The notes under the pieces: generated by a model
What the model saw: only the letters and a program-made list of their open reading frames with translations
The model's database searches: none
What the model was told of the DNA's origin: nothing
Shown: positions 34,430 to 46,317 of the stretch, piece by piece
Numbering within the stretch: the stretch's first letter is position 1
Layout of the letters: each line of letters opens with the position of its first letter
NCBI GenBank assembly: GCA_019828545.1
Contig: JACVRA010000170.1
Span: 242,808 to 306,807, forward strand
Length of the DNA stretch: 64,000 nt
Reading direction: 5' to 3'
From: Paracamarosporium sp. OC-R06-R3
Lineage: Eukaryota > Ascomycota > Dothideomycetes > Pleosporales > Didymosphaeriaceae
Made by a program: the position numbers and the translations under genes

Positions 34430-35700
34430 GATTTGCGGCGCAGGTATGGCAATGGCGGCAATGGTGGCAATGGATCAGGGGCTCGCAGACAGACCGCTGA
34501 TGGGAAGCGTGTCCTGAGTCAGTGCGGGCGGCGATGGGTCGCCAGACGTCCAGCCATGTAGCGTGGAGGGTTGGTTGTGTTGGGGCAGCTGCGAGCGCGG
34601 AAAGAAGGTCGGTAGTCAAGGGGAAGGAGCGACACAAAAGGTGGAAGGAGCGACACAGACGGCGGAAGGAGCGACACAGAGGCAGAAAGGAGGAACGGCC
34701 ATGAGGCAGGGCGAGCCAAAAGTTCAGCTGGAGGCCCCGACAATGGCTGCGGGAGGAAATGGGCTGCAGAAGTCTGACGGCCGTATTCGGTAGCAGCCAT
34801 GGTGGGCTCCGCGCGCAGCCAATCGAGGGCCATGCGGTGCATCCATGCCAAATTTAGCCAGCGAGCAGTTCGAGGACAGAAGACGGGCCGGTCGTGGGAG
34901 TGGATTCGCTCCCGACGCCATGCTCGGCTATGCACATGTCTGTCTGCACCTCCAGTGGCAGGTTGCGAATTCGTTCGAGTCAAGTCCGGATCGGCGCGAC
35001 AGGGTTTCAGAGGCGCCACGATGATTTCTTTGTCAGCGGCGAGGAGCTGCGCAGTTGCTAATGCCCAAGGCCGCAGCGCAGACGCGCTCCAGGCGACGGC
35101 GAGGGCCCATTGCGAGCACCACACGCCCAGGGCACGGCGCCTGTCCGTCGACGGTGCTGGCGACGCGTCTGTCTTGTCTGCTCGCCTGCTCGCCGGACAT
35201 CAGCGTGGCCTGCTGGCTGCGTGGGTGGTCTGAGGGTGTTTCCGCAGAAATTAGCTTCCTCACTGCCCAGCCCAGACCAGACCCAGCTAACCGCCACCTC
35301 CACTCCACCCACCCACTCTCCTCTCCATCCATCCCAAGCAGCTTCATCCACGACATACATAGCCCAAGCCCTCCCCACCCCGCTCTCGCCCCGTGCGAGC
35401 CCTCCGCCGCCGCCCTGCGCGCTGCCCACACGCCCTGGACGCGCCCGTCCGACGACTCGAGCGTGCTGCATTGCTCCTGCCGTGCCCTGCGCCCTAACGC
35501 ATAGCAAACACCTCATCTCCCGCGACCAGCCATTCCGACACCCCTTTCAAGGCCCCGCGCCGATCCCACGCCTGCTTCAACCAGTCCGACTGCCTGTGGG
35601 CCCATCCGCCCACGCATCAGCCGACCGTTGTCGTCGCTCTGCCCCGTCCCTTCCTCTCCCATCCCATCGCCTGAGCCGCCGACAGCCCCAACCCGCAACC
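34430..35700. other. Divergent intergenic region between CorA and samB genes
   Basis: 1.27 kb with both promoters. The samB-side 460 bp is strongly C/T-rich, typical of a long fungal leader, and stays open in the samB frame for about 590 bases with no in-frame ATG. A 21-bp tandem repeat lies at 34622-34684. A minus-strand open frame across 35124-34519 is low-complexity and not called. Confidence 0.5.
34622..34684. repeat. Three tandem copies of a 21-bp unit
   Basis: Copies start at 34622, 34643 and 34664, each beginning GGAAGGAGCGACACA with diverged last six bases. It sits in the shared upstream region of the CorA and samB genes. Confidence 0.85.
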
Positions 35701-37548
35701 ATGCGTGAAGTCAACTTCTCCATCCCAAACGCGAACAAGGCCTCTGTCAACATCACCACCGCCTTGTACGATCGTCGTGCCCTCGACTGCACCTCGACCC
35801 TTCCGCTCATCAACTCTCTCAACCACCTTGCATACCTCACCACATCCTCGGCGCGGATACGCGACATCCTCACCGTCGATGGCGGCATCGAGCGGCTGAT
35901 ATGCATCCTCAAAGAGGGAAGGAGCAAGGACATGATGGACATGTGGAAGTGGAACCTGGCATTCCAATGCATCTTCAACATTGGCGTACGTGGCTCAGAG
36001 AATGTCAGGACACGTGTGGTCGAGGCCGACATGGTGCCTGTCATTGCCACCATTCTCGACAACTACATCAAGGTCGTGGACAAGTGCAGAGAGCGAGCTG
36101 AGGCAGAGCTGCGAAGGAACGCTCGTCTTGGCACCGCGAGCCGTCACCATTCATCGCGATCTGGCGAGCTTGCGTCTAGCTCAGGACACAGAGCTGAACG
36201 TACACGACGTGCCGTGCCCCCTCCCATTGAGATACCCCAGGCCTTCAACCACAACCAGGCGCCGCTCGAGTCACAGAATGGCGACATTACTCCTACCCCA
36301 GCATTTTCTTTGAGCTCACCGCCTGAACGAACCTCGTTCACTCGTGGACGTCCGCCGCACCACCATCACCACCGAAGCCACGAGAACAGAGGGCAACTAT
36401 TTGGCGCTGTTGGCACGAACACACGCAACATTGGTCAGCCGCTAGTGTCTGCTCTTCCGACTATGGAGACAACCGAGACCTTTACGTTGAGGCCCGTGCG
36501 AGACGCAGATCGACTGCCCTCCATGCTCCCCGCGTTGCAAGGGGAGATCACTTCCCAACCCGAGTCTCCCACAACACCAGGCGCCGCACAAGCGCGACAG
36601 GGCAGCCCTCGCGCCGCCGCCGGACGTGCTCGCCGCCGCCCCTCCATCCGACACCAGCTGTCCATGTCTGGAGAGTCTGACCTCGATGCACAGCAAGACG
36701 ATATTGCCGCAGAGGCAACCACAACGGCTGGTACCGCTGTGAACGAGCCGATAGTTGGCATTCAAAGCAACGATATTAATATGTCAGACATTGTCGACAA
36801 CGCCGAGATGTTAGATGCAGGAGCTACACCAGTGCCTATTGCAGCACCTTCGGACGCTACAGACGAAAACCACGAGACCTTCAACATCACTCACCGCCCT
36901 GCGTTGGACGGAAGCTTGATAAACCCCACAGCGCAGACGACCGCTCCCATTGGAGGCTTCTCTCCGGTCCAACCTGCAATCAACGTTGTCAACACCAATC
37001 CTCCTCCACCATGGTACCCACGTTATAACCAAGACCGCACAGCTACAGCTGGCGCATTGGCTGCCATGCCGCGAGATGAAGACGTTTTGATGTCGCTGCA
37101 GTTGCTAGCATACGTCTCGAAATACTGCAACCTGCGCTCCTACTTCCAGAAATCGCACTTGGTTCCTAAACTCAAGATTGGCAGTGACCTGCAACTACTC
37201 GATGGTGAGACGGGGAGCCCTGCACCAATGGCAGAAGATGAGGAAGAGTTGGAAGAGTACGAATTGCCAGATGACTTCAATATTTTCCCGCTTGTGGAAA
37301 AATTCACCGTGCGACACCATACGTCCGACATGCAGTACTGGGCTAGTGTTGTTATGCGCAACCTTTGCAGGAAAGACGATTCGCGAGGAGGCATCCGTCA
37401 ATGCGCGTACTACCAGTGTGGCAAGTGGGAAGAGTACACACGGCAGTTTGCCAAGTGCCGCCGCTGCCGACGCACAAAGTACTGCAGCAAAGAATGCCAG
37501 AAGAGCGCATGGGTCTATCACCGACACTGGTGCGTAGCAGCGAACTAG
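35701..37548 (+). CDS. samB: MYND zinc-finger protein SamB/Mub1
   Basis: Homologue of Aspergillus nidulans SamB (suppressor of anucleate metulae, morphogenesis and septum positioning) and yeast Mub1, which with the ligase Ubr2 promotes Rpn4 turnover. A single exon encodes 615 residues. The N-terminus MREVNFSIPNANKASVNIT and the following armadillo-like segment (LNHLAYLTTSSARIRDILTV, MWKWNLAFQCIFNIG) are highly conserved and fix the start at 35701. The middle (about 145-430) is Ser/Pro/His-rich and probably disordered. The C-terminal MYND finger (about 568-611) has the pattern CAYYQCGKW, CRRCRRTKYC, CSKECQ and HRHWC. The frame is open upstream of the ATG, but that part is leader-like. Confidence 0.93.
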   Translation: MREVNFSIPNANKASVNITTALYDRRALDCTSTLPLINSLNHLAYLTTSSARIRDILTVDGGIERLICILKEGRSKDMMDMWKWNLAFQCIFNIGVRGSENVRTRVVEADMVPVIATILDNYIKVVDKCRERAEAELRRNARLGTASRHHSSRSGELASSSGHRAERTRRAVPPPIEIPQAFNHNQAPLESQNGDITPTPAFSLSSPPERTSFTRGRPPHHHHHRSHENRGQLFGAVGTNTRNIGQPLVSALPTMETTETFTLRPVRDADRLPSMLPALQGEITSQPESPTTPGAAQARQGSPRAAAGRARRRPSIRHQLSMSGESDLDAQQDDIAAEATTTAGTAVNEPIVGIQSNDINMSDIVDNAEMLDAGATPVPIAAPSDATDENHETFNITHRPALDGSLINPTAQTTAPIGGFSPVQPAINVVNTNPPPPWYPRYNQDRTATAGALAAMPRDEDVLMSLQLLAYVSKYCNLRSYFQKSHLVPKLKIGSDLQLLDGETGSPAPMAEDEEELEEYELPDDFNIFPLVEKFTVRHHTSDMQYWASVVMRNLCRKDDSRGGIRQCAYYQCGKWEEYTRQFAKCRRCRRTKYCSKECQKSAWVYHRHWCVAAN

Positions 37549-38781
37549 GCGGGCGGACGTTAATTGCTTTTCGAACATCATCATTGGACGCACCTGTTTA
37601 TCTAACCGCATATTGCACGGCGCTCGGCCTCATATTCTCGAGAATTCGCATTCCATATTCATACTTAATGAAGCGTCACGACTCGGATACCATCCCCTTT
37701 TATATTGCAGAATGCAGACTGCCAGAGGCTTTTGGAAAGGAAATCTATGCGGGAGTTGGAGTGTGGTTTGCGTGGTTTCTGGGTTTGACATAAAAGGCAG
37801 ACGGGCACTGGTGAATCGCACCCTCCGTTGCTGGAGCTCGTTATACCACATTTCCAGGGGATATTGCTAGCGACGGAGGAAGAAGAAGAGGACAAGGAAG
37901 AGGAAGAGGAAGAAGAAGAAGAAGAAGAAGAAGAAGAAGAAGAAGAAGACGGGCTTTTCTGCTTAGTCAAGTAGTGAAGCTTGCAATGTAGTACCCTATT
38001 TGGGTGATGGTAATGTGGCCGGCCGCTATTCCTTTCTGCCCCGGTGTCTCTAGGCGCGCATTCTCTTTTTTTTGTTTGATTCGCAAACGGAGAATAATCT
38101 TCGACGCGCAGATTTGGCAATATTGTCTATTCACTACTTGCAGAGTGGCTTACCTTGGAGGCGCGAGATGATTGCTAGTATTCATGGGACGGCGTTTTTT
38201 GTCAGCTGCATTCATTCTCTGCATGGCATAGCTTAGCATTGGTAATTTATCGAGGTTGATTTGCATCGTTCATTAAGCTCGTGGATATGATGGGTGAGAT
38301 TGAATTGTCCGGTCATGCGCATTGACAGCGATATTAAGGCCTTCCGGAGGATCGTGGGCGGGTGCAGCTCGGTGATGCTGAGTGTCACAGCCTCCCCAGT
38401 CGGGACAGAAGAAGCAAGACAGCACGTGCGGGAGCGACATGAGCTGATGAATTGGAGGAGAAGGGTTGGGGGAGGTGGGCTTGGCTACGTCAGAGGAGGA
38501 GGCATGTCAAAAATAGGCTCGCGTGGAAACAGGGGTGCAAAGTAGTTTGCATCATGTGCGAGCGGGCGGAAGGTGGCCCGTTGCGGTGCGAATTCTGGCT
38601 TCAAGCCAACCTCGCGGCTCTTCGCTATCGCTCCTGGAGGACTCGGTGAGGCCGTTGCCATGTTCCGCATCCAGTACTCCGCCTCCGCCGCGTAATAGTT
38701 GACGCGCCCAGCCGACAAGCCCTCGGCGGCCAGCCTTCACAGCAGCTCTCTCAGAACTTTTCCTCCGAATGATTCTCTACC
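37549..38781. other. Intergenic region between samB and the flippase
   Basis: 1.2 kb with the samB 3' flank, a GAA repeat tract (listed separately) and the promoter of the flippase gene. Nothing else is recognised. Confidence 0.5.
37874..37950. repeat. GAA/GAG trinucleotide tract
   Basis: A polypurine tract, with an interrupted GAA/GAG portion followed by roughly 13 perfect GAA units from about 37909. It lies about 330 bp after the samB stop and is likely length-variable between strains. Confidence 0.9.
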
Positions 38782-41700
38782 ATGGCCCCTGCCGACGACG
38801 ATAGCCCGAGTGAGGGGATCCGCAGACGCTCCACCTCCCACCACGACGGCGATGAGGGCTTGAGTGTGTCAGCAGCTGCTGATGCGCCGGCATCCTCCGC
38901 CCATCGCGACGCGCCGCAACACTCAGCGACCAATGCCGATGTGCCCACCTCCCAGTCTTCGGCCTTGGAAGGCTTTTCGAGACCTTCCATATCGCGACTC
39001 TCGACCGACAACGCCCCGCGAGTCCGCTTCTCCACCGACGTCGAACGCCATGCCCCGGCGCAACGATCGAGGCCCGCGACGGCCACTTCTGCAATTGACG
39101 AGGACACCCGCGTGGGGAAGGCGACGGGTCCCAAGGGTCGTCCTGGCACGCCGGATCTCACAATCAACACGCGCGAGATAGGTGCGGAGGACTCATCTGC
39201 TCCTGAACCGGGCGCTACCCGTTCACCGTCCGGTATATCACCTCTGTCACCGCGCAGTACGCGATCGCCACTATCACCGACGAGCCGGAACCGCGGATAC
39301 TCGCTACGCAGCGCACTTTTTAGGAGGAACGTTCAAGACTACGCTCAGTCCCCCGGGTCGTCCATCGAGCTAGAAGAGACCTCAGGATCATCAACAGGAG
39401 GGATCGGTTCTAGCCAAGCGGAAGGGTTGGGCAATACGCATGACGCAGGAAAAAATGAGGATGTGACCATCACAATTTCCCCCACTCGTATCGATTTTGC
39501 AGAGGCGCCATCATCATACCCGTCCAAGGCAAAACTGGGGAAGGGGCCCATCGCACTTCCGAACTATGACACATGGCTGCAAAACAAAGAGAGGGGATCG
39601 GGATATGTACGACAAGCCAAAGCGCTCGGCATCCAGGCGAAGAAGTTTATTTTCCGGATCAAAGATATACCGCCCAGCAAGGACGGACGTCATATTGATC
39701 TGGATCCCTCCCGGAAGGAACCTCTGACTGATGAACGAACGAATCAGCCTTATATAACCAACTGGATCCGCTCGACTCGCTATTCTGCTTGGAACTTTGT
39801 ACCACGTCAATTGATCGCCCAGTTCTCAAAGCTTGCGAACTTCTATTTTCTGTGTATTAGTATTCTTCAGATGATACCTGGCCTGAGTACTACAGGAACT
39901 TATACAACCATTGCTCCTCTTTTAGTTTTTGTCACCATTGCCATAGCCAAGGAGGGATATGACGACTTGAGACGATATCGGCTCGATAAGGCAGAGAACA
40001 ACCGAGAGGCCCAAGTTCTCCGTACCCATGGAGCAACAGGTGGCTGCATAGATGATTTGGACCGGAGCTCTACATCAACCGAACAAATGAACTGGGAAAC
40101 CGTCAAGTGGCAGGATCTCAACGTGGGAGACATTGTCAAATTGGAACGCAATGACGCTGCACCGGCTGATTTGGCTCTATTACACACAAGCGGAGATAAC
40201 AATGTCGCCTTTGTGGAGACTATGGCTTTAGATGGAGAGACGAACCTCAAGAGCAAACAAACGACAGCTTCGATGACTAGAACCATAAACCAACAGGCGG
40301 ATATTCTCAACTGTGACGCTCATTTTGTAGTGGAAGACCCGAACCAAGATCTGTACAGCTTCGAAGGCAGGGTGACAGTGGACGGCAAAACGGCTCCCCT
40401 TACTCTCAATGAGATAATCTTTCGCGGTAGTATTTTGCGCAATACTCCAGATGCTGTGGGCATGGTGATCTACTCAGGCGAAGAATGTCGCATTCGAATG
40501 AACGCGATCAAGAACCCTCGTATCAAGGCCCCGGCACTACAAACTCTGGTCAACCGTATCGTCATCATCATCGTGGTTTTCGTCATTCTCCTTTCCATCT
40601 TCAATACCGTCGCTTACAGGATATGGCGGAGCAAAGAGGACGATGCTTTCTATCTTGCCGGTCAGTCCGTGGCCTTTTTCCCGAGTTTTACGGCTTTCGT
40701 CATCATGTTCAATACTATGATTCCACTATCCTTGTACGTTAGTCTGGAGATCGTCAAAGTCTTCCAGATGTATTTTCTTCATATTGATATTGACATGTAT
40801 GACCCGGTGTCAGACACGCCCTGCGAGCCGCGCACGTCCACTATCAACGAGGAGCTAGGACAGATCAGCTACATCTTCTCAGACAAGACTGGAACCCTTA
40901 CAGACAACTCCATGAAGTTCCGCAAGCTGAGCGTAGCTGGAGCTGCATGGCTGCATGATACAGACTTGCAGGAGACACAGAAGACAAAACTGATTCACAA
41001 GAAAAGAAAGAAGGGGAAGCAACCAATCAGAAAGAGCATGCGGTCAGTGAAGGACATACAATCGCCTCTTGAACCTCCGACACCTATCGTAGAAGCAGAG
41101 AATCCAATTGAAAGCACGACTGAGGAGCTCCAGGGGGCACAATGGAAATCGTCAGCAAGGCCTACCAAATCACAGCGCGAGCTACGCACTCGAGATATGT
41201 TGCGTTATATCCAGCGCCGACCGCATACTCCGTTTTCAAAAAAGGCTCGCATGTTTCTTTTATCACTTGCTCTCTGCCACACTTGTCTTCCGGAAGTGCA
41301 GGAAGATGGGAAGACCCAGTTCATGGCTTCATCTCCCGATGAGCTTGCGCTTGTACAGGCTGCACAGGACATGGGCTTCCTTCTCATCAACCGCGATGTA
41401 CACACTATCACTCTCAAGATCATGCCCGCAGGATCAGATAATGAGCCGGTCATGGAAGTTTACGAAATCCTTGACGTGATCGAGTTTTCCAGCAAGCGGA
41501 AACGGATGTCAATCATTGTCCGCTTCCCCGATCGCAGGGTATGCGTATTGTGTAAAGGTGCAGACTCAATAGTCATGCAACGCCTCAAGCTGGCTACTCT
41601 TGCAAACAAAAAGATGGTCGATATCGAGAGACGCGCAAGCAAACGTAAGAGTTTAGAAGCACAGCATGCGATCGCGCGCATGAGCGAACAACTGGAACGT

Positions 41701-43961
41701 AAAAGCAGCGTTGGCGGCCGCAAAAGTTTCTCGCAGAATGCTCGTGCCAGCCTCACCATGGGGAGATCGTCTTTAGGACGCCCCAGTCTTGGTGGTATAG
41801 GTCGGTCCAATACCGGCAGGAGTTCCTTCCAACCCGTGCGTGATGTGGACCAATGGCTGCGCGAACGGGAGAATGATCACTACGAGATAGAATCTATCGA
41901 TGAAAACTCGCCTATGCAAACCCCACGCCAGTCTTCAGTCGGTCTCGGTCGAATGTCCTTAGCTTTTTCTGAAGCTAGAAGCTCGCTGCAAATGGAGGAA
42001 ATGGATGGGATGGTGGATGAGAACGTTGCAGCTGACGAATCAGCCGTCATTGAACGGTGTCTCCAGCACGTAAACGATTTTGCCACTGAGGGCTTGCGCA
42101 CTCTCCTCTACGGTTATCGTTTCCTCGAGGAAGACGAATATGCAACCTGGAAGAAGGCCCATCTAGACGCGACAACAAGTCTTGTTGACCGTGCAAGGTT
42201 AATCGAAGAATCCGGTGATATGATCGAACAGGACCTCGAGCTTTGCGCGGCAACTGCCATAGAGGATAAACTGCAAAAGGGCGTCCCAGAAGCTATCGAC
42301 AAACTCCGCAGAGCGAACATCAAGATGTGGATGTTGACGGGCGACAAGCGAGAGACTGCCATCAATATCGGATATTCTTGTCGCTTGATCAAGGACTATT
42401 CTACAGTTACGGTCTTGGACCACGAGACAGGGGAAGTCGAGCAGAGCATGGGTGCTGCAGTATTGGCCATCAATGGCGGAACAGTACCTCATTCCGTCGT
42501 AGTTATTGATGGGCAGACGCTTGCTCAGATCAGCGAAGTGGAGCCACTGAAACTCCTCTTTTACGACTTGGCTATCCTGGCGAACTCGGTGATTTGTTGC
42601 CGCGCATCTCCGTCCCAGAAAGCTAGTCTTGTGAAGAACATCCGCAAACGCGTCAAAAAGAGTATAACTCTTGCCATTGGCGATGGTGCAAACGATATTG
42701 CTATGATACAGGAGGCGCACGTGGGTGTTGGGATTACTGGAAAGGAAGGTTTACAAGCCGCCCGAACTAGCGATTACTCGATCGCGCAGTTCAGGTTCCT
42801 GACCAAGTTGCTGCTTGTACATGGCAGGTGGAATTACCTCCGAACGTGCAAGTACACCGTCGGCACATTTTGGAAAGAAATGGTATGTCCATTTATCCTC
42901 CTTCTTTTTGATACGGAACATTGCTAATAACAAAAACAGCTGTTTTACCTAACGCAAGCCCTCTACCAACGCTCTGTAGGCTACACTGGCACGTCGCTTT
43001 ACGAGTCATGGTCCCTCACTACCTTTAACACGCTTTTCACCTCGCTCGCAGTCATCTTCATGGGTATCTTCGAAAAGGACCTTTCCGCCTCCACGCTCCT
43101 CGCCGTACCAGAGCTCTACACAAAGGGCCAGCGCAATGGCGGATTCAACTTCAAGGTCTACCTTGGTTGGATGTTTATGGCAAGTGCTGAAGCAATGGTC
43201 ATCTATTTTTGCATGCTGGGTCTTTACGGGCAAGCACTCTTTACCGAAGATAACTCGATTTTCGCGCTCGGCAGCATCACATTCACAGCTTGCGTTGTCT
43301 TGATCAACATGAAGATGCAGTATGTCCTATTCTGTCTACTCCAATCCTTCCCGAAACAGTCGACTAACAAAACCACCGTAGGTTCATTGAAACCCATTCG
43401 AAGACCACCACAAACTTAGCCGCGCTCGTGATTTCCATCGGCGGCTGGTTCCTCTGGAACATCATCCTGGCCGCCGCGTACCCGATCGGTACTCCCATCT
43501 ACTTCGTTCGCGACGCATTTTTTACATCTTTCGGACGCAGCTTCACATGGTGGCTTACCCTCATCCTCATCCTCGCTAGCGTGCACGTGTTTGAGTTTGG
43601 AGTGAGCAGCTTGCGGGCAGCCTTCTTCACCACAGACGAAGACGTTTTCCAAGCGCTCGAGAAGGACCCTGACGTCAAGCGGCGCTTCGAGGAAGCTGCC
43701 GCAGACGAACTGCAAATGGGATGGGATCGCTCCACGAACGAGGAGAAGAGGAAAGAGGATGCGGTTAGGAAAGTAGTCGATCATTTGAAAAAGAAGGAGG
43801 AAGAACGGAGAGAGGAGCAAGTGAGAGAGATGCTACGAAATCGCGACAGAGGACCTGGGGAGACGGGAGTAGAAGGCAGGGGTACTATCGGTGCGGAAAT
43901 GGAGGGTGACGAGATCAATCGCATACTAAGTCGTGGGTATGGTCGAGTGAGGGAGGAATAG
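38782..43961 (+). CDS. dnf3: P4-type ATPase phospholipid flippase, Dnf3-like
   Basis: Moves phospholipids to the cytosolic leaflet of Golgi or plasma membranes. Exons 38782-42882, 42940-43319 and 43382-43961 give 1686 residues, close to yeast Dnf3. A disordered Ser/Pro-rich N-terminus (1-240) precedes TM1-2 (FYFLCISILQMIPGLS, then YTTIAPLLVFVTIAIAKEGY, the Dnf3-type wording). DGETN (about 484) is the actuator motif, IPLSL marks TM4, and Asp701 in SDKTGTLT is phosphorylated. KGADS lies in the nucleotide domain, TGDKRETAINIGYS follows, and GDGANDIAM (about 1300) is the hinge. A Ser/Arg/Gly-rich insert (about 945-1077) is unusual in length. The last exons supply TM5-10. The C-terminus is a charged coiled coil. 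The catalytic motifs are complete. Confidence 0.95.
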
Positions 43962-44384
43962 GATTCTCCTACAAAAGGCACAATTAGTGTACGTTGGTTC
44001 AGGGTCAGAGGCGAAGGGTGGAGCGAGGTAATCTTCCTGGCGTGATGATTTGGAAACGAGTGATGATTGCATTGCATCGTGGCATTCGCGGTGCTCCGGG
44101 TACTGTCAACGGCGTTTTCGGCCTTATTGATACCATGGCGTGGCATACATAGCCCGAGACTTGTAAATAGTATTGGACAGCTATATCTTTATCTCTTGCT
44201 TTTACATGGCTGAATGTCTTGCGAAGCGAGCTACATATGCCATGAACGTAAAGATTAACGGATGTACGATGCCTCTCAACCAACGCCAAACAGCATGAAA
44301 CAGCCTATGCCCTTGAAACCTGGCCCTCGCATACAATTGGACCCTTGAGTGATGTACTAACCTGTCCCCATGCCCTTCCTAGTT
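43962..44384. other. Convergent intergenic region
   Basis: 423 bp between the stop codons of the flippase and the SET-domain gene. No feature is seen. Confidence 0.55.
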
Positions 44385-45786
44385 TTAATCACTATGCTCA
44401 TGGTCATGGTCCCCGTGATCATCCCACGGATGTCCCTTCCCCACCCCCTCCCAAATGTCACCCTCCCAAGTACCCCACGTATAATGCCCTTTGACATTCC
44501 CGACAAGCTCCGCGCACCTCCTCGCCTCCCAGCTTTCCCTACCAGCGATGATGCCCCAATGTATCTCAGCCCTCTTTGCCCAGGCTCTCGCCCTCCCCTC
44601 CTCCTTCACTGCACTCCATGCATACGCCAGAATCTCCTCAAACATGGGTAGTTCTGCCAACAAGCCCTCTTCTTCAAGAAGGGAAATCAGTCGCGGAAGC
44701 AAAGCAATGTACTGTGGGATATCCGCAAGGGAGGTCGGCAGCGACGACTTTATGCCTGCGATGTCAGCCAGGCGGGTGTCGGAGTGGGAAAGGTTGGCGG
44801 GGGAAGAGCTGCAGAGCGGACAGGTGCATTTGAAGCCCCATGTGGATTCGAGTGCTTTTGTGCGGGCTTCATGGGGCTCGGTGGAGAACCCGTAGCTGAA
44901 TGTGATTTCTTCGCTGGGCTGAATGTCTCTTAGCGCGAAGACGTTGAAGTTCAGCGTGTAGTCGTCGAAACGGTAGTATGCGTTTGGGCGACATGCGTGG
45001 TTGATCCTCTATTTACTGTTAGGACGTCCTGTGGCTGCTTGTAGGCTGGATTCTGATAGGAAGAGGGCTACTTACCGCCGCCTCGGGTATCACCAGCAGA
45101 TGCGAAGTGCCGTCCCAGACCTTCGCCCTCACTGCATTGACATTGATGATATCCTCGATCTCACTCTCTCCACCTCTCCGACTCAACCCCAAAAACATCT
45201 CCTTCGTTCTCTCAGGTAGCTGCTCCACAGCCTTCTCGAGAAGAGTTCTTCTCCGCGAGTGGCTCACACTGCTCAGAACCTCTCTACTAACCACCAACAC
45301 CGGACCCTCCAAAATCATCGTATCACCCGCTTCGATCAACTTCTCAGCAAACAGCCCAATACCCTTTCCCTCGGTCTCCTTCGCTTCCCACTGCCGCCGC
45401 CGCTCTCTTTCCCTCCCAACCCCAGCCTCCCACACTTCATTCGACAGCTCCGCAGCCGTTTCCAAACTCGTGACAACAGATATCCCACGGCCGTTTCCAA
45501 AGGCAGAATTCGTGTACACGCAGAATGTGCCATGTTTCCCGGAGTGCGAGGAAGACCGCAGTATGAGAGGCAGACAGGTAGGCGCGTGTGTCCAGGGAAA
45601 CGTACTAGTAGTTGACCCATCCTGCACAACTGGACATGTGCTAGGCGGGCGGTTTACAAGGCCATCTTGGATCTGGAGACTGCTGCCGATTTCCTCGGGT
45701 TCTAGGGGGCTTGCTGTGATTTGTGTTGCGAGGAGGGAAAGGAGAGCAAGGTGCTTGCGGGTGGATGGAAGGGCACGCAGCTTCAT
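44385..45786 (-). CDS. SET-domain protein with signal-peptide-like N-terminus
   Basis: Related to fungal SET domain-containing (SMYD/SET5-like) proteins, which may methylate protein lysines. Exons 45786-45076 and 45008-44385 give 444 residues, split by a phase-0 intron with GTAAGT. The first 26 residues (basic start, then LALLSLLATQITA) look like a secretory signal. The SET core begins at GKGIGLFAEKLIEAGD (about 141) and continues after the junction with RINHACRPN (about 238) and EEITFSYG, the conserved AdoMet/active-site segments. Post-SET cysteines CTCPLC follow. The last 100 residues are helical and rich in Trp and Glu, ending in an acidic His/Asp tail. Either it is secreted or ER-directed, which is odd for an enzyme needing AdoMet, or the hydrophobic N-terminus has another role. 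Confidence 0.85.
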
Positions 45787-46317
45787 GCTGGAGGGACAAT
45801 GGGGAAGTGGAATGTGGGATGCTATGACGATGCATGGTGACGAATGTTTGCCATTATGAAGGCCGTGCAGAGCCCGTCTGCACCAAAGCCACGTTTCGCC
45901 TCTCCGGCCATTGTCGGTATTACGCTGCTATATTGCTGCTTGGCTTGTCGAATATTAGGCATCGGCATAAGAGCTTGAAGTTAGGTGAGGTAAGTGTTTG
46001 GATTTAGATTGCATGTTCGCCGGCTAAAGAACGACCTCACACGGTACCCCGGTCGAGCTGCATCCGTGTTAGCGTGAAGGTCATGGGCCGGTGGGATGGC
46101 GTCCTGCGTGCGTCTTGAGGCAGGCTGTATGTGGAAGAGGAAAGACAGTCATCGCGAGGTACCAAAAAGGACATCGTAGCAGGTGGATTATACAAATGTC
46201 ATTGATATCGTAAAAATCATATCTATAGGCGCATTGCCCTTCATAAGCTCGTCAAGACCTTTTGAAAAACTAATTAAGGTCTACTGGAAACCATTATCGC
46301 AGCGACACACGCGCACT
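45787..46317. other. Intergenic region upstream of the SET gene
   Basis: 531 bp with the SET gene promoter and the 3' flank of the peroxidase gene, both on minus. No motif stands out. Confidence 0.5.

Noticed and set aside
34519..35124. 201-codon minus-strand frame between the CorA and samB genes
   Set aside because: Low-complexity, contains the 21-bp repeat read as a 7-residue repeat, and shows no domain or ATG support.
35110..35700. Open extension upstream of the samB ATG
   Set aside because: Pro/Arg/Ala-rich leader-like translation with no in-frame ATG; the conserved N-terminus begins exactly at 35701.
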